Source: Campylobacter sp. CNRCH_2014_0184h
GTDB lineage: Bacteria > Campylobacterota > Campylobacteria > Campylobacterales > Campylobacteraceae
Direction of reading: 5' to 3'
Length of the DNA: 64,000 nt
Assembly: GCF_025772985.1 (NCBI RefSeq)
Contig: NZ_JAKMTB010000002.1
Coordinates: 186,001-250,000 of the forward strand
Shown here: positions 9,322-18,765 of the stretch, one piece after another
Position numbering within the stretch: the first letter of the stretch is position 1
How the letters are laid out: the number at the start of each line of letters is the position of its first letter
Made by a program: the position numbers and the translations under genes
The notes under the pieces: model-generated
The model's database searches: none
Told to the model about the DNA's origin: nothing
The model's input: the letters and a program-made list of their open reading frames with translations, nothing else

Positions 9322-9944
9322 TGTATTACCTTTATTATTTCTTTTAAATCTTTTTTATCTACACAAATATCTGCATGAGATCTTAAAATTTCTTTGGCAC
9401 AAAAAGCTATTTTTAATCCACATTCTTTAAACATAGAAATATCATTAGCTCCATCGCCCACACACATAATTTCTTCTGTTTTTAAATTTAAAAATTTCTT
9501 AAGTCTTTGTAGTATAATACCTTTTGAGTTGTTAAACATAATTTCTCCGCCAACTTTTCCCGTTAAAACACCGTTTTTACTATGCAAAAAGTTAGCAAAA
9601 CCGAAATCAAAATGAAGTTTATTTTGTATTAAGTCAATTCCCTCATGAAATCCACCGCTAAAAACAATAATTTTTATATTTTTATTTTTTAAATACTCAC
9701 ATAATTCTTTAGCACCATTCATCAAAGGTAAATTTTCACAGCACTTTCTTACTTGATCAACTGGCATTCCCTCAAGCAAGGCTACTCTAGCATTCAAGCT
9801 TTCAAAAAAATCAAGCTCACCATTCATTGCTTTATCGGTGATACTTTTAACAGCATCACCGACATTATACTCTTGTGCTAAAATATCGATGGTTTCTCCA
9901 TCCATTAGCGTAGAGTCAAAGTCAAAGGCACAAAGCTTTATCAT
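9318..9944 (-). CDS. serB: Phosphoserine phosphatase
   Basis: 208 aa HAD-family enzyme for the last step of serine synthesis. Motif I is FDFDSTLMDGE with both aspartates, motif II is VFSGGF, and motif III/IV is CVGDGANDISMF, the classic SerB signature. It lacks the N-terminal ACT extension of longer SerB forms. It begins on the base where cheW ends and overlaps tal by four bases, so it is co-transcribed with the chemotaxis genes. Confidence 0.95.
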   Translation of the reverse strand: MIKLCAFDFDSTLMDGETIDILAQEYNVGDAVKSITDKAMNGELDFFESLNARVALLEGMPVDQVRKCCENLPLMNGAKELCEYLKNKNIKIIVFSGGFHEGIDLIQNKLHFDFGFANFLHSKNGVLTGKVGGEIMFNNSKGIILQRLKKFLNLKTEEIMCVGDGANDISMFKECGLKIAFCAKEILRSHADICVDKKDLKEIIKVIQ

Positions 9945-10462
9945 TAAAACTCACGCTTTAATAAAGCTTCGGCTTTTAATATAGTTAAAATATTTTCTTC
10001 TCTTTTACCTATACCAAAAATCATACCTTTTTCTTTTAGTAAAGTTTCAGGTGGCGGATCAATTCTGCTTCTGTGAATTTTGATAGCCTCTGTTAATCTA
10101 TCTATCACAAAACCCGCATTACCTGCAGGAGTTTGATTTCCATTTGCTACACCTTTTAAAACAATATATCTAGTTTGAGGTGTCATTTTAGAGCTACCTT
10201 GATTAAATCTTTTTGCAAGATCTATCAAAGGCATAACATTACCCCTCATATTAAACACACCTAGAACATAATCAGGCACACTTGGAACCCTAGTATATTC
10301 TATAGGTTTAATAATTTCTTGAATATTAAGAATAGGAATAGCATATTCCTCATCTCCTACCACAAAACCAACAAGCTGAATAATATCCTCTTCTTTATCC
10401 ACATCTGGTTCTGCAATTTGCGCTTGTTGTTTTTGTAAAACCTGGCTTAATTTATCATTCAT
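9944..10462 (-). CDS. cheW: Chemotaxis coupling protein CheW
   Basis: 172 aa. CheW is a double SH3-like scaffold that links chemoreceptors to the CheA kinase at the inner face of the membrane. Visible signatures are FVVGDEEYAIPI, the conserved receptor/kinase contact VPDYVLGVFNMRGNVMPLIDL, and a C-terminal ILTILKAE. A short N-terminal extension of about 25 residues precedes the domain. It directly follows cheA with four bases between, in the order cheV-cheA-cheW, so the three signalling proteins are made together. Confidence 0.97.
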   Translation of the reverse strand: MNDKLSQVLQKQQAQIAEPDVDKEEDIIQLVGFVVGDEEYAIPILNIQEIIKPIEYTRVPSVPDYVLGVFNMRGNVMPLIDLAKRFNQGSSKMTPQTRYIVLKGVANGNQTPAGNAGFVIDRLTEAIKIHRSRIDPPPETLLKEKGMIFGIGKREENILTILKAEALLKREF

Positions 10463-10466
10463 CTTC

Positions 10467-12773
10467 TTATCCTAGTTTTAAATTTTTTCTAACTACATTT
10501 TCTAAGTACTCTGGAGAGTAAGGCTTAGTAATATACTCGGTCATTCCTACTTCCACACCTCTTAGACGGTCTGATTTACTAGTTCTTGAAGTTACCGCAA
10601 CAAGTGGAAGGTTTTTGTATTTAGAATATTTTCTAATTTCACCTGCTAAGGTATAACCATCCATTCTTGGCATTTCAATATCAATCAGCACTGCATCAAT
10701 ATCATGCTCACCTGATTTAATTGTATTTAATGCCTCAACGCCGTTAGTTGCTTCTATAATACTTACACCTAGTGGTTCTAGCGATTTTTGCATGATATTT
10801 CTATCCATCTTAGAATCATCCACTATAAGTACTGTATAATCGCTTGGTTTTTCCTTCACAACTTTTTTAGCTTGCGCTTCAATTTGTGCTTTAATATCTA
10901 CTTTGATCTCTTTAGCTATATCCATCATAGCAGCAACATCAATAATCAAAGTAACTCTACCATCACCACGAATCGTCGCTCCTGCTATACCTTGGATGTT
11001 TTGTAAATATTCACCCATAGACTTAATAACGATTTCTTCTTGACCTACTAAAGTATCTACTATAATACCAAGCTTACTTTCTGCTACACCTATAACAACT
11101 ACATAAGTTTGATCAGTATTTTCAAGCACTTGTTTTACACCAAATACATCTGAAAGTCTTACTAAAGATAAAACCTCATCTCTCAAGCGAAGTACGTTTT
11201 TACCTTCAATGGTATAAATATCATCAATTGGCACTCTAACCGTCTCAAGAACACTTGCAAGAGGAATAGCATAAAACTCTTCTTGTGTACCTACAAGCAA
11301 TGATTGAATAATTGCTAAAGTAAGTGGGATTTTAAGCTTCATCACAGTGCCTTTACCAAGTTCGCTATCAATCTCAATCACACCATTTAGTTTTTCAATA
11401 TTAGTTTTAACAACGTCCATTCCAACGCCACGACCTGAAACATTAGTAATCTTAGCAGCAGTTGAAAAACCTGGTTTAAAAATCAATGCAAAAGCTTCTT
11501 TATCGCTCATTTGATCAGCTTCGCGCTCTGTGATTAAGTTTTTCTCTATAGCTTTTGATTTTAAAGCATCCGCATCAAGCCCTTTACCATCATCAGCAAT
11601 TTCCACTACAATGTGGTTTCCTTCATTGTATGCTTTAAGATTAACGGTTCCTTTTTCTGGTTTGCCATTAGCCACACGTGTTGCTGGATCTTCTATACCA
11701 TGATCACACGAGTTTCTAATCATATGCATAATAGGATCGCCAATTTCTTCCACAATAGACTTATCAAGTTCAGTTTCTTCCCCTGAAATTTCAAGCTCCA
11801 TTTGCTTGCCAAGTTCACGACCCAAATCACGTACAACTCTTGGGAATTTGTTGAAAACTTTTGCAATAGGCTGCATTCTTGTTTTCATAACTGCTAATTG
11901 AATATCTGTAGTAACAATGCTAAGTTGCGATACTACTTGGTTTAATTCTTCTAAGAATTTTTCCCCATCATATCTTTCTTCAACATCATCATAAATTTTT
12001 AATAAGCGGTTTTTACCAAGAACAAGTTCCCCAATTAAGTTCATCAAATGATCAAGTCTTTTTACTTCAACCCTAATGGTTTGATCCATATTTGCACCAC
12101 TGCTTCCACCACCTGCTGCAGGAACTTTTTTCTCAGCAGTTGCATTTTGTGCTTGAGCGGCTGGTTTGCTTGGAGCTGGATTAGCTTCTTGTGTTTTTTT
12201 CTTTTCAGCACGTCTTGCTTGGTCTTCAGCTTTTCTTACTTTTAAAAGTCTTTCAATTTCAGCCTCAACCTCATCATCGCTGAGTTTATTTACATCAACT
12301 TCAGGTTCTTCAGTCTTTGGCTCTTCTTTTACTTCTTCTTTTGGCTCTTCAGTTTTAGCCGGTGCAACAGACTCTAAACTTTCACCCTCTGAAATAGCGG
12401 TTAATCTTGTACAAATTGGAGCTATATCAAGTCCTATCGCTGTATCATTTCCATTATCTCTAATAGAATTTAATAAAGTTTTCATCATATCAATAGACTC
12501 TAAAACCACATCCATTACTTCAGGAGTAATTTTAAGCTCATTGTGTCTTGCTTTATTTAAAACATCTTCCATGTGATGAGTAAGTTTTGTTAAAACATCA
12601 AAATTTAAAAAGCTTGACGAACCTTTAACAGTATGTGCAACACGGAAAATTCTATTTAATAGTTCTAAGTCTTCAGGATTTGCTTCTAATTCAACCAAAT
12701 CATGGTCAATTTGCTCAACTAGTTCAAAGGCTTCAACTAAAAAATCCTCAAGTATTTCTTGAATATCTTCCAT
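10467..12773 (-). CDS. cheA: Chemotaxis histidine kinase CheA with C-terminal receiver domain (CheAY)
   Basis: 768 aa. Domains in order: HPt (about 1-105, phosphorylated His47 in RVAHTVKGSS), a Glu/Lys/Pro-rich linker (about 130-225), dimerisation domain, HATPase kinase domain (MIRNSCDHGIEDP, DDGKGLD, GRGVGMDVV), CheW-like regulatory domain, and a CheY-like receiver (about 645-765; VDDSKMDR, LIDIEMPRMDG, AVTSR). The fused receiver is the known epsilonproteobacterial form and may act as a phosphate sink or modulator. The acidic Glu-Pro linker is low-complexity and a likely site of length variation between strains. Confidence 0.98.
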   Translation of the reverse strand: MEDIQEILEDFLVEAFELVEQIDHDLVELEANPEDLELLNRIFRVAHTVKGSSSFLNFDVLTKLTHHMEDVLNKARHNELKITPEVMDVVLESIDMMKTLLNSIRDNGNDTAIGLDIAPICTRLTAISEGESLESVAPAKTEEPKEEVKEEPKTEEPEVDVNKLSDDEVEAEIERLLKVRKAEDQARRAEKKKTQEANPAPSKPAAQAQNATAEKKVPAAGGGSSGANMDQTIRVEVKRLDHLMNLIGELVLGKNRLLKIYDDVEERYDGEKFLEELNQVVSQLSIVTTDIQLAVMKTRMQPIAKVFNKFPRVVRDLGRELGKQMELEISGEETELDKSIVEEIGDPIMHMIRNSCDHGIEDPATRVANGKPEKGTVNLKAYNEGNHIVVEIADDGKGLDADALKSKAIEKNLITEREADQMSDKEAFALIFKPGFSTAAKITNVSGRGVGMDVVKTNIEKLNGVIEIDSELGKGTVMKLKIPLTLAIIQSLLVGTQEEFYAIPLASVLETVRVPIDDIYTIEGKNVLRLRDEVLSLVRLSDVFGVKQVLENTDQTYVVVIGVAESKLGIIVDTLVGQEEIVIKSMGEYLQNIQGIAGATIRGDGRVTLIIDVAAMMDIAKEIKVDIKAQIEAQAKKVVKEKPSDYTVLIVDDSKMDRNIMQKSLEPLGVSIIEATNGVEALNTIKSGEHDIDAVLIDIEMPRMDGYTLAGEIRKYSKYKNLPLVAVTSRTSKSDRLRGVEVGMTEYITKPYSPEYLENVVRKNLKLG

Positions 12774-12775
12774 TT

Positions 12776-13729
12776 TTACTCCTCACCTTTTTCATGTTTT
12801 TTAATAACACGAGAAATTTCAGCAAAGAAATCACTTGCGTTAAATTTAACCAAATACCCCTCACCACCTGCTTCTTTAACACCTTTATCACTCATAAACT
12901 CATTTGATAAAGAAGAGTTAAACACGATAGGAATATTTTTAAATCTCTCATCTTCTCTTACTTTAGCTGCAAAGTGGAAACCATCCATTTGAGGCATTTC
13001 AACATCACTTACGATGATTTTTAGATGTTTATTTAAATCATCACCATATGCTCCATATAGTTCTTGAAGTTTTTGTAAACCTTCAACACCATCTTTTGCT
13101 TCTACAACTTTTAAGCCGATTTTATTAAGTAAATCTTTAACAAGTTTTCTTGCAGTAGAACTATCATCAAGTGCTAAAGCTATACCCTCGATTTTTTGAA
13201 TCTTATCATCTTCAATATCAGTTTGTGGAGTATAAATTCCAAGCTCTTGCACTATACTTTCTAAATCTAGGATAAGTAAAACCTCATCACCCTCGATTCT
13301 AGTTACACCTGTTATTTTGCTTTTATCCAAACTACCTGCACTTGTAGCAAAATTAGCTGGCTCTATATTTTTCCAATTAATTCTACGAATTCTTTTTGCC
13401 TCATGTACGATAAAACCAATTAATACATTACTAAATTCAGTAATAATAACTCTAGGTTTTATATTTGTCATTTCTGGCTCTTGAATTTGCATCCATTTAG
13501 CTAGATTAATCACAGGAATCACCACACCACGAAGATCAAAAATACCTTCAACATACTCAGGTACCCCTGGAATTTCAGTCAAAAAAGGAATTTTTATGAT
13601 TTCTCTAACCTTAGAAACATTTACACCATAAATTCCCTCATAGACTTTATCTTGGCCTTGCTTAAAGATGCGAAAATCAACAAGCTCCATTTCATTTGAA
13701 CCTGTTTTAACGACATTCTCATCAAACAT
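12776..13729 (-). CDS. cheV: Chemotaxis protein CheV (CheW-receiver fusion)
   Basis: 317 aa. Residues about 20-165 form a CheW-like coupling domain (GVPEYVEGIFDLRGVVIPVINL) and about 185-310 a receiver (ALDDSSTARK, VSDVEMPQMDGFHFA with the phosphorylatable Asp). CheV links receptors to CheA and its coupling is tuned by phosphorylation, which serves as an adaptation device. It ends two bases before cheA begins, and its start overlaps the phosphoesterase stop by one base. Confidence 0.96.
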   Translation of the reverse strand: MFDENVVKTGSNEMELVDFRIFKQGQDKVYEGIYGVNVSKVREIIKIPFLTEIPGVPEYVEGIFDLRGVVIPVINLAKWMQIQEPEMTNIKPRVIITEFSNVLIGFIVHEAKRIRRINWKNIEPANFATSAGSLDKSKITGVTRIEGDEVLLILDLESIVQELGIYTPQTDIEDDKIQKIEGIALALDDSSTARKLVKDLLNKIGLKVVEAKDGVEGLQKLQELYGAYGDDLNKHLKIIVSDVEMPQMDGFHFAAKVREDERFKNIPIVFNSSLSNEFMSDKGVKEAGGEGYLVKFNASDFFAEISRVIKKHEKGEE

Positions 13730-14457
13730 TATGCCTCCTTAAGTTCTATTTTGTGAAATCTGATTTCTGGTTCATATTTTACTACAAAAAAACTTTCCTT
13801 GTATGCAAAAGTAGGTAAATTTAAATATTTTGTATTCTCAAATTCTAAAAATACATCTTGATGATAATGTCCTTCTATTATAAATTTTACATTGTAGTGT
13901 TTTATACGCTCTTTTACTAAAGTAGCAAATTGAGGAATTTTTCTAATAAGTTGTTTTTTATTTTGATTTTTTAAAATTTTTTGAGTAATTTTTTCTTTGC
14001 TAGTAACATTTAAAAAATTTAAAAAAAGTAGTAGATAATGATTTCTCAAACTTTTTAAGCAAAATTGCAAAAAAGGTTTTAAAAAAATATCCCCATGGGC
14101 TAATTTTACCAAGGTTTTATCTTTAAATTCACAAAGCAAAGGTTGCTGTTTTATACTAAAAACCTTCACTTTTTTAAAAAATTTAGCCAAATTAAAATCG
14201 TGATTACCTTCTAAATAAATGATTTCAATCTCATCAGCAAGCTCTTCAAGTAAGTCTATATAAGCTTTTGCAAAATCATGCGTGGCTTTTACCTCATAAA
14301 TTAAAAGATCAAAAATATCACCCATTAAAAAAAGCTGTGGAGTTTGAATTTTTTTATCTTTTAAGGCTTGTAAAAAATCCCAAAAACCACGCCTATTTTC
14401 ATTTTCATGCACATCAGCAATGAAAATAGCATTTTCTTTTATAATTATTTTTTGCAA
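13729..14457 (-). CDS. Calcineurin-like metallophosphoesterase, LpxH-like (probable UDP-2,3-diacylglucosamine pyrophosphatase)
   Basis: 242 aa. The two-metal phosphoesterase motifs are in order: FIADVHENE (DxH), MGDIFD, EGNHDF, LAHGDIF and EGHYHQD. Size and motif spacing resemble LpxH, the lipid A enzyme that removes UMP from UDP-diacylglucosamine, the substrate-producing step before LpxB. lpxB lies just upstream with only greA between, which supports that role; it is still inference, since related enzymes act on other phosphoesters. The start appears to be TTG at 14457, three bases after greA ends, with only a weak GGAA ribosome site. Confidence 0.7.
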   Translation of the reverse strand: MQKIIIKENAIFIADVHENENRRGFWDFLQALKDKKIQTPQLFLMGDIFDLLIYEVKATHDFAKAYIDLLEELADEIEIIYLEGNHDFNLAKFFKKVKVFSIKQQPLLCEFKDKTLVKLAHGDIFLKPFLQFCLKSLRNHYLLLFLNFLNVTSKEKITQKILKNQNKKQLIRKIPQFATLVKERIKHYNVKFIIEGHYHQDVFLEFENTKYLNLPTFAYKESFFVVKYEPEIRFHKIELKEA

Positions 14458-14460
14458 AAA

Positions 14461-14946
14461 TTAAAATTCCAAAGCTTTGTATTCTATAGAAATGATTTCA
14501 AATTCACTCTCGCCTTTTGGCAAACGCACTTTAAAATCATCGCCTTCTTTTTTGCCAAGCATTGCTTTTGCAATAGGCGAACTAATGGAAATATAACCTT
14601 TTTCTAAATTTCCCTCATTTACCCCTACCAAAGTATAAGTGCTTTGCTTTTCACTTTCTAAATCTTCCACCACAACAGTTGAGCCAAATTTCACACTATC
14701 ATGCTCATAAGAAGATGGATCGATGATTTGTGCTCTTGAGATCAAATCTCCAAGTTCAGCTATCTTTCCTTCTATAAAAGCTTGTTTTTCTCTAGCTGCA
14801 TGATATTCTGCATTTTCTTTTAAATCTCCATGGCTTCTTGCTATGTCTATTTCTTCTACTACTTTTGGGCGTTCAACTTTTTTTAAATGCTCTAATTCTT
14901 TTTCTAATTTCTCATAGCCATATTTACTCATAGGTTCTTTTTGCAT
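14461..14946 (-). CDS. greA: Transcription elongation factor GreA
   Basis: 161 aa. GreA restarts stalled RNA polymerase by stimulating transcript cleavage. The N-terminal coiled coil contains the catalytic acidic tip ([20 protein letters not shown] region), followed by the C-terminal FKBP-like domain ([18 protein letters not shown]). The ATG at 14946 has AAGGAT six bases upstream and gives a short N-terminal MQKEP extension. It lies between lpxB and the LpxH-like gene. Confidence 0.97.
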   Translation of the reverse strand: MQKEPMSKYGYEKLEKELEHLKKVERPKVVEEIDIARSHGDLKENAEYHAAREKQAFIEGKIAELGDLISRAQIIDPSSYEHDSVKFGSTVVVEDLESEKQSTYTLVGVNEGNLEKGYISISSPIAKAMLGKKEGDDFKVRLPKGESEFEIISIEYKALEF

Positions 14947-14955
14947 GATTTATCC

Positions 14956-16053
14956 TTATTTGATTTCATAAAGTATTTTAGCTAAATTTTTTGCACTTGC
15001 AAATTGCAAATATTCTTTTAAAAAATCTACTTTATCAAAAAATGCCTTATAATCATATTTAAGATAAGCTTGATATAAATTTTCCACATTCACTTGCTCT
15101 TGTAAAAATTCAGGATTAAGCTCGCTTTTTCCTGCAAAATCTAAAAAGATATTTGCAAGGCCTATGTGTTTGAGTTTTACAAAACATCTTGCGATAAACA
15201 CATCAATAGCTTTAGCCTTATAAGCAAGTACAAAAGGCGTGCCAACCAAAGCTGCTTCAAGCGTAGCTGTGCCACTACAAATAAAAGCAAAATCAGCATT
15301 TTTAAGCACTTTTGGGGTATTGCTTTGAATTTCAAAACCATTTATATCCCCATAAAGATCTAATCTTTTTAGATTAAACTCTGGCACACAAAGGATTTTT
15401 TTACCTTTAAATTTAGTGCTTAATTCTCTAAAAATAGGCATTAAACGCTTTATTTCACTTTTTCTTGAACCTGGCAAGAAAGCGATTACTTTTTCATCAT
15501 CATTTTTTGAAAGTATAGAATTTATATCTTCTTGATTTTTAAACTCCTTTATCTCATCTAAAAGCGGATGACCTACATAAGTGCTTTTGCTAAAAAACTC
15601 ACTATCAAAAGGCAAGATAGAAGCTAGCACATCAAAATGACTTTCTATGATAGGTATGCGACCTTTTTTCCATGCCCAAACTTGAGGTAAGATATAATAA
15701 ATTCTTTTTACTTTAGAATTTGCTTTTTTTAAAGCCTTTGCAAAAGGTATGTTAAAAGCAGGAGAATCTATACACAAAATCGCATCAATTTTTTGAGTAA
15801 GGCTTAAATTTACCAGCTCTTTTATAGCTCTTTTGGCTTTTAAAATGAGTGGCAAAACCTCTATAAAACCCATAGCACTAAACTCATGTGAGCTATAAAG
15901 TGGCTTGGAGTTTAGACTAAATTCTTTACACAAACTCTCATCATAAATTCCTACTAAATCAAATTCTTTATACTCATTTTTATAAGCTTTTAAAACTTCT
16001 TTTAAATGCAAATTTGCTGAAGGCTCTAAGGCACAAACTAAAAAGGTTTTCAT
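14956..16053 (-). CDS. lpxB: Lipid-A-disaccharide synthase
   Basis: 365 aa GT19-family glycosyltransferase that joins UDP-diacylglucosamine and lipid X to make the lipid A disaccharide at the inner membrane face. Recognisable pieces are [56 protein letters not shown] and [11 protein letters not shown]. The ATG follows the TAA of the upstream nuclease-like gene with no intervening base, and no strong ribosome site is seen (only GAG about ten bases before), so its translation may depend on that of the accessory gene. Confidence 0.96.
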   Translation of the reverse strand: MKTFLVCALEPSANLHLKEVLKAYKNEYKEFDLVGIYDESLCKEFSLNSKPLYSSHEFSAMGFIEVLPLILKAKRAIKELVNLSLTQKIDAILCIDSPAFNIPFAKALKKANSKVKRIYYILPQVWAWKKGRIPIIESHFDVLASILPFDSEFFSKSTYVGHPLLDEIKEFKNQEDINSILSKNDDEKVIAFLPGSRKSEIKRLMPIFRELSTKFKGKKILCVPEFNLKRLDLYGDINGFEIQSNTPKVLKNADFAFICSGTATLEAALVGTPFVLAYKAKAIDVFIARCFVKLKHIGLANIFLDFAGKSELNPEFLQEQVNVENLYQAYLKYDYKAFFDKVDFLKEYLQFASAKNLAKILYEIK

Positions 16054-16620
16054 TTAAAAAATCTCAAAAAATTCATTTATTTTATTTTCTGAAATTCTTA
16101 CTATACCATTTTCCTTATCGCCAATTTCTACATCTTTAAATCTTAAATTGGTTTTTTTGCAAAAATTTCTTTTATTTGAAATTCCCATTTTAGGATATAT
16201 ATATATAAAAAATTCTTTTTTGATTGTAATGTTTTCTTTATAATATTCAAAATAATAAGATAAAAGATAATCTATAAATAATTTTGATGATTTTATTTGT
16301 CTTAGCGCATTTTCTTTGTTTTCTTCGCTATAACTTGATTTTATTTCAGAATAATATACAATTAAATCATTATTAAATATTCTAAATACAATAAAATCAC
16401 ACGATTTGTTTGTAGGAAAGTTATTTAAAAGACTTAAGGTATGTTTGTTTTCAATTTGCCTGAGAATTAAAAAATCATCCTGATTTTTTAGTGTAAATTC
16501 TATTTTTTTAATTTGACTTTTCTCTTTTTCTTCTTTAACAACAAAACAATTACCCTTTGGTTTTATTTTCAAATCATCTTTAATAGCATTTCTAAAAATT
16601 TTTAAGTATTTATTTGTCAT
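16054..16620 (-). CDS. Uncharacterised protein with PD-(D/E)XK nuclease-like signature, partner of the upstream ATPase
   Basis: 188 aa from the ATG at 16620, preferred over the ATG at 16644 because GAGG lies six bases before it. I do not recognise the family by name. The centre reads CDFIVF (Asp75), then SEIKSS (Glu92-Ile-Lys94) at the end of a beta strand, then a helix with Gln108 (ALRQIKSSKLF). That D-(x16)-ExK-helix-Q order is the signature of PD-(D/E)XK nucleases of the RecB/Holliday-resolvase type. The C-terminal half is Lys, Tyr and Phe rich. It overlaps the ATPase gene by 11 bases and abuts lpxB. Role as nuclease effector of an ATPase-nuclease defence pair is inference. Confidence 0.55.
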   Translation of the reverse strand: MTNKYLKIFRNAIKDDLKIKPKGNCFVVKEEKEKSQIKKIEFTLKNQDDFLILRQIENKHTLSLLNNFPTNKSCDFIVFRIFNNDLIVYYSEIKSSYSEENKENALRQIKSSKLFIDYLLSYYFEYYKENITIKKEFFIYIYPKMGISNKRNFCKKTNLRFKDVEIGDKENGIVRISENKINEFFEIF

Positions 16621-18058
16621 ATCTAGCCTCACATATCTTTTCATAAATCATACTTTGATTTTCATTTTGAGTATCTATGGGCTTATCAAAGGTATTCATA
16701 AAAATTCCTTCTTCTTTAGTGATTCTTACCTCTTCAAGAATATTTTTACCTTTAATATTTTTTGCGATATAAGCTTTAATATCTTTAAAATCAATTTTAT
16801 TCTCTTCTACATAACCTTTTGATTTGAGTGTTTGCGTTTGCTCGCTTGTTAATCCATTTAACATTATGCAATTATTTAACTCTCTAACTATATAATCACT
16901 ATGAGTAGTAATAAAAATTTTAATACCCGCATTTGCTAAAAGTGTAAAAAACCTTGCTAATAAAATTTGATTTTTAGGATGAAGATTGAGCTCTGGCTCA
17001 TCTATCATTAAAATATCGCCTATTTGAGCCTCATGTAAAATATAGTGATTGAGTATAAGCAAAGATCGAACAGAACTCGAAGCTCTTTGAATTAAAAATT
17101 TACCTTTGGTAATTCTTTTTTTCGCACCCGGTGCAAATTCTACACCTTCTCCACTAACTAAGTATTTTCCACCAACAATTTCAAATAATAAATCTAAAAT
17201 ATTTTGATATAAATTTTTACTTTTAGAATTTTTATTAATACCTTCTTGTATAAAGCTCATTTTCTTTACCACCTCATCTAATTCTCTAACAAAATAAATA
17301 TTATCTTTAACTGGTTTTGGATATCTAGAATATTTTTCTACCAAAATATCTATTACAGCTTCTTTAATATCACTACTTCTAACTTGAGATATCCTATCTA
17401 CAATTTCATTTTTATTTACATCCAATTCCTTTTGAAACATTGAAGCTCCAGTTCTTTCCGCACTCAAAATAAAAGCTCTTGGGTATTTTGGAGTTAGAAA
17501 TAAAAAAAAGGATGTTAAAAGTTGCATAGTTTTAATCATAATAATTCTATCTTTTACTTCAAAATTCTCATCATCATTCTTATAATCTAATTTTATATAT
17601 TCGCTATTGATTTCTGATAAATTAATTAAATTTTTATATTCTGAAAATTCTTTAAATCTATTTACAATATCATCATTACTTAGCTTATTTAAAAAACAAT
17701 CTAATGCTTGATTTAAAAAAACGCTATCATCAAAATCTCCATCTTTTCCTGCTAAGATTTCTGATAATTTTTCCTTATAATCATCATATGTTTTTTCAAT
17801 TACTTCTTTATAAATAGCTAGAATTTCGCGTATTGATATTGTGATAGTATATTCTTCAGGAATTAAAATATTTAAATGTTTTTGAACTATTGAAAAAAAC
17901 ACACTAGCTAAATTATTACTTAAAAAATCCAAATAACCGTATAAACTATAAGTAACATAAGTTTTTCCAGTATTATTTTCACCGCAGATTAAAGTAATAT
18001 TTCCTACTTCAAATTCTGCTTCATCAAGCATTCCAATATTTTTTAATTTTACTTTCAT
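16610..18058 (-). CDS. AAA/ABC-type (SMC/OLD-like) ATPase of a candidate defence cassette
   Basis: 482 aa. The N-terminus starts directly with the beta strands of an SMC-like head (KLKNIGMLDEAEFEVGNITL), Walker A GENNTGKT at residues 26-33, a long helical insert (about 55-290) that contains LSAERTGAS near 198-206, an ABC-signature-like RASSSVRSL (325-333), Walker B ILMIDEPELNLHP (D353, E354) and the switch histidine H386 in TTHSDYIVREL. This is the layout of the AAA_15/AAA_21 ATPases common in phage defence systems (OLD, PARIS, Septu and relatives). No TOPRIM domain follows. The ATG has a good AAGGAAAAAT site. It stands between cdtC and lpxB, both unrelated in function, which suggests insertion. 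Confidence 0.75.
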   Translation of the reverse strand: MKVKLKNIGMLDEAEFEVGNITLICGENNTGKTYVTYSLYGYLDFLSNNLASVFFSIVQKHLNILIPEEYTITISIREILAIYKEVIEKTYDDYKEKLSEILAGKDGDFDDSVFLNQALDCFLNKLSNDDIVNRFKEFSEYKNLINLSEINSEYIKLDYKNDDENFEVKDRIIMIKTMQLLTSFFLFLTPKYPRAFILSAERTGASMFQKELDVNKNEIVDRISQVRSSDIKEAVIDILVEKYSRYPKPVKDNIYFVRELDEVVKKMSFIQEGINKNSKSKNLYQNILDLLFEIVGGKYLVSGEGVEFAPGAKKRITKGKFLIQRASSSVRSLLILNHYILHEAQIGDILMIDEPELNLHPKNQILLARFFTLLANAGIKIFITTHSDYIVRELNNCIMLNGLTSEQTQTLKSKGYVEENKIDFKDIKAYIAKNIKGKNILEEVRITKEEGIFMNTFDKPIDTQNENQSMIYEKICEARYDK

Positions 18059-18158
18059 ATTTTTCCTTCAATATATCTACTGTGTAAGATTTATATTTTG
18101 GCTATTAAAACTATCTGCAAAAATTTCAAAGACATTCTAACAAATTTTAACTTAGAGT

Positions 18159-18182
18159 TTAAACCTGCAAAAGCAGGTTTAA
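18159..18182 (-). terminator. Stem-loop terminator after cdtC
   Basis: A 10-bp perfect inverted repeat (TTAAACCTGC / GCAGGTTTAA) with a four-base loop starts right after the cdtC stop codon. On the minus strand it is followed only by AAACTCTAAG rather than a clean T run, so it may be a weak or factor-assisted terminator. Confidence 0.55.
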
Positions 18183-18183
18183 T

Positions 18184-18756
18184 TTAATAAAGCGGAGTTG
18201 CTTCAACGATAGCAGGAGCAAAGAAAAATAATTCTTTTAATTCTATAGGAACAGAAGGATTTACAGTACAATCATCTAAGCCAAAGCGATTTTCTATAGG
18301 CACGCGTGCTTCATAAAAAGTACTCATACATTTTACTCCCCCATGCGTTAAAGACCTAATTTGCACAGCAGAACTTGTAGTAGGCATGATAGAAAAAACC
18401 GTTTGCATTTGTCCATCTTGTAAATCTTGCTTGCAAGATTTTGTTCCAAAAGTTTTTTCATCCAAAACAGCCAAACACACATCAGCACCTCTAGGATTTA
18501 TAAACTGCACATAACCAAAAGGGCGTTGCACAGCATACCTGTCTTTTTCTTTTAACTCATCGCTAAGTATTATTTCTTTTAAAAACCAATTTTGCTCTTC
18601 TAGTATTTCAGAGCTATACCTAAAAGGACTTAGTGAAATTCCTGTTTCTAAAGATCTTATGGCAAACATAGGTGTAAAATCTTCTAATTCATCTAAACTA
18701 ACCTCAGCTCTTAAAAAACTCAAAACCATAAAAAATAAAATACAAATTTTTTTCAT
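18184..18756 (-). CDS. cdtC: Cytolethal distending toxin subunit C
   Basis: 190 aa. CdtC pairs with CdtA to bind the host cell surface and deliver CdtB. It has an N-terminal signal peptide (MKKICILFFMVLSFLRAEV), then a ricin-type beta-trefoil lectin domain with the CdtC hallmark IRSLETGISLSPF, GYVQFINPRG and CMSTFYEARVPIENRFGLDDC. Two ATGs lie in tandem (18759 and 18756); I prefer the second because TTAGGAG then sits six bases before it. It follows cdtB by a few bases, last gene of the operon, with a hairpin just after it. Confidence 0.95.
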   Translation of the reverse strand: MKKICILFFMVLSFLRAEVSLDELEDFTPMFAIRSLETGISLSPFRYSSEILEEQNWFLKEIILSDELKEKDRYAVQRPFGYVQFINPRGADVCLAVLDEKTFGTKSCKQDLQDGQMQTVFSIMPTTSSAVQIRSLTHGGVKCMSTFYEARVPIENRFGLDDCTVNPSVPIELKELFFFAPAIVEATPLY

Positions 18757-18765
18757 CATTTACTC

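Noticed and set aside
12166..12576. Open 136-codon frame on the plus strand inside cheA
   Set aside because: It is antisense to the low-complexity Glu/Lys/Ala linker of cheA, Ser-rich in translation, with no ribosome site. A shadow frame.
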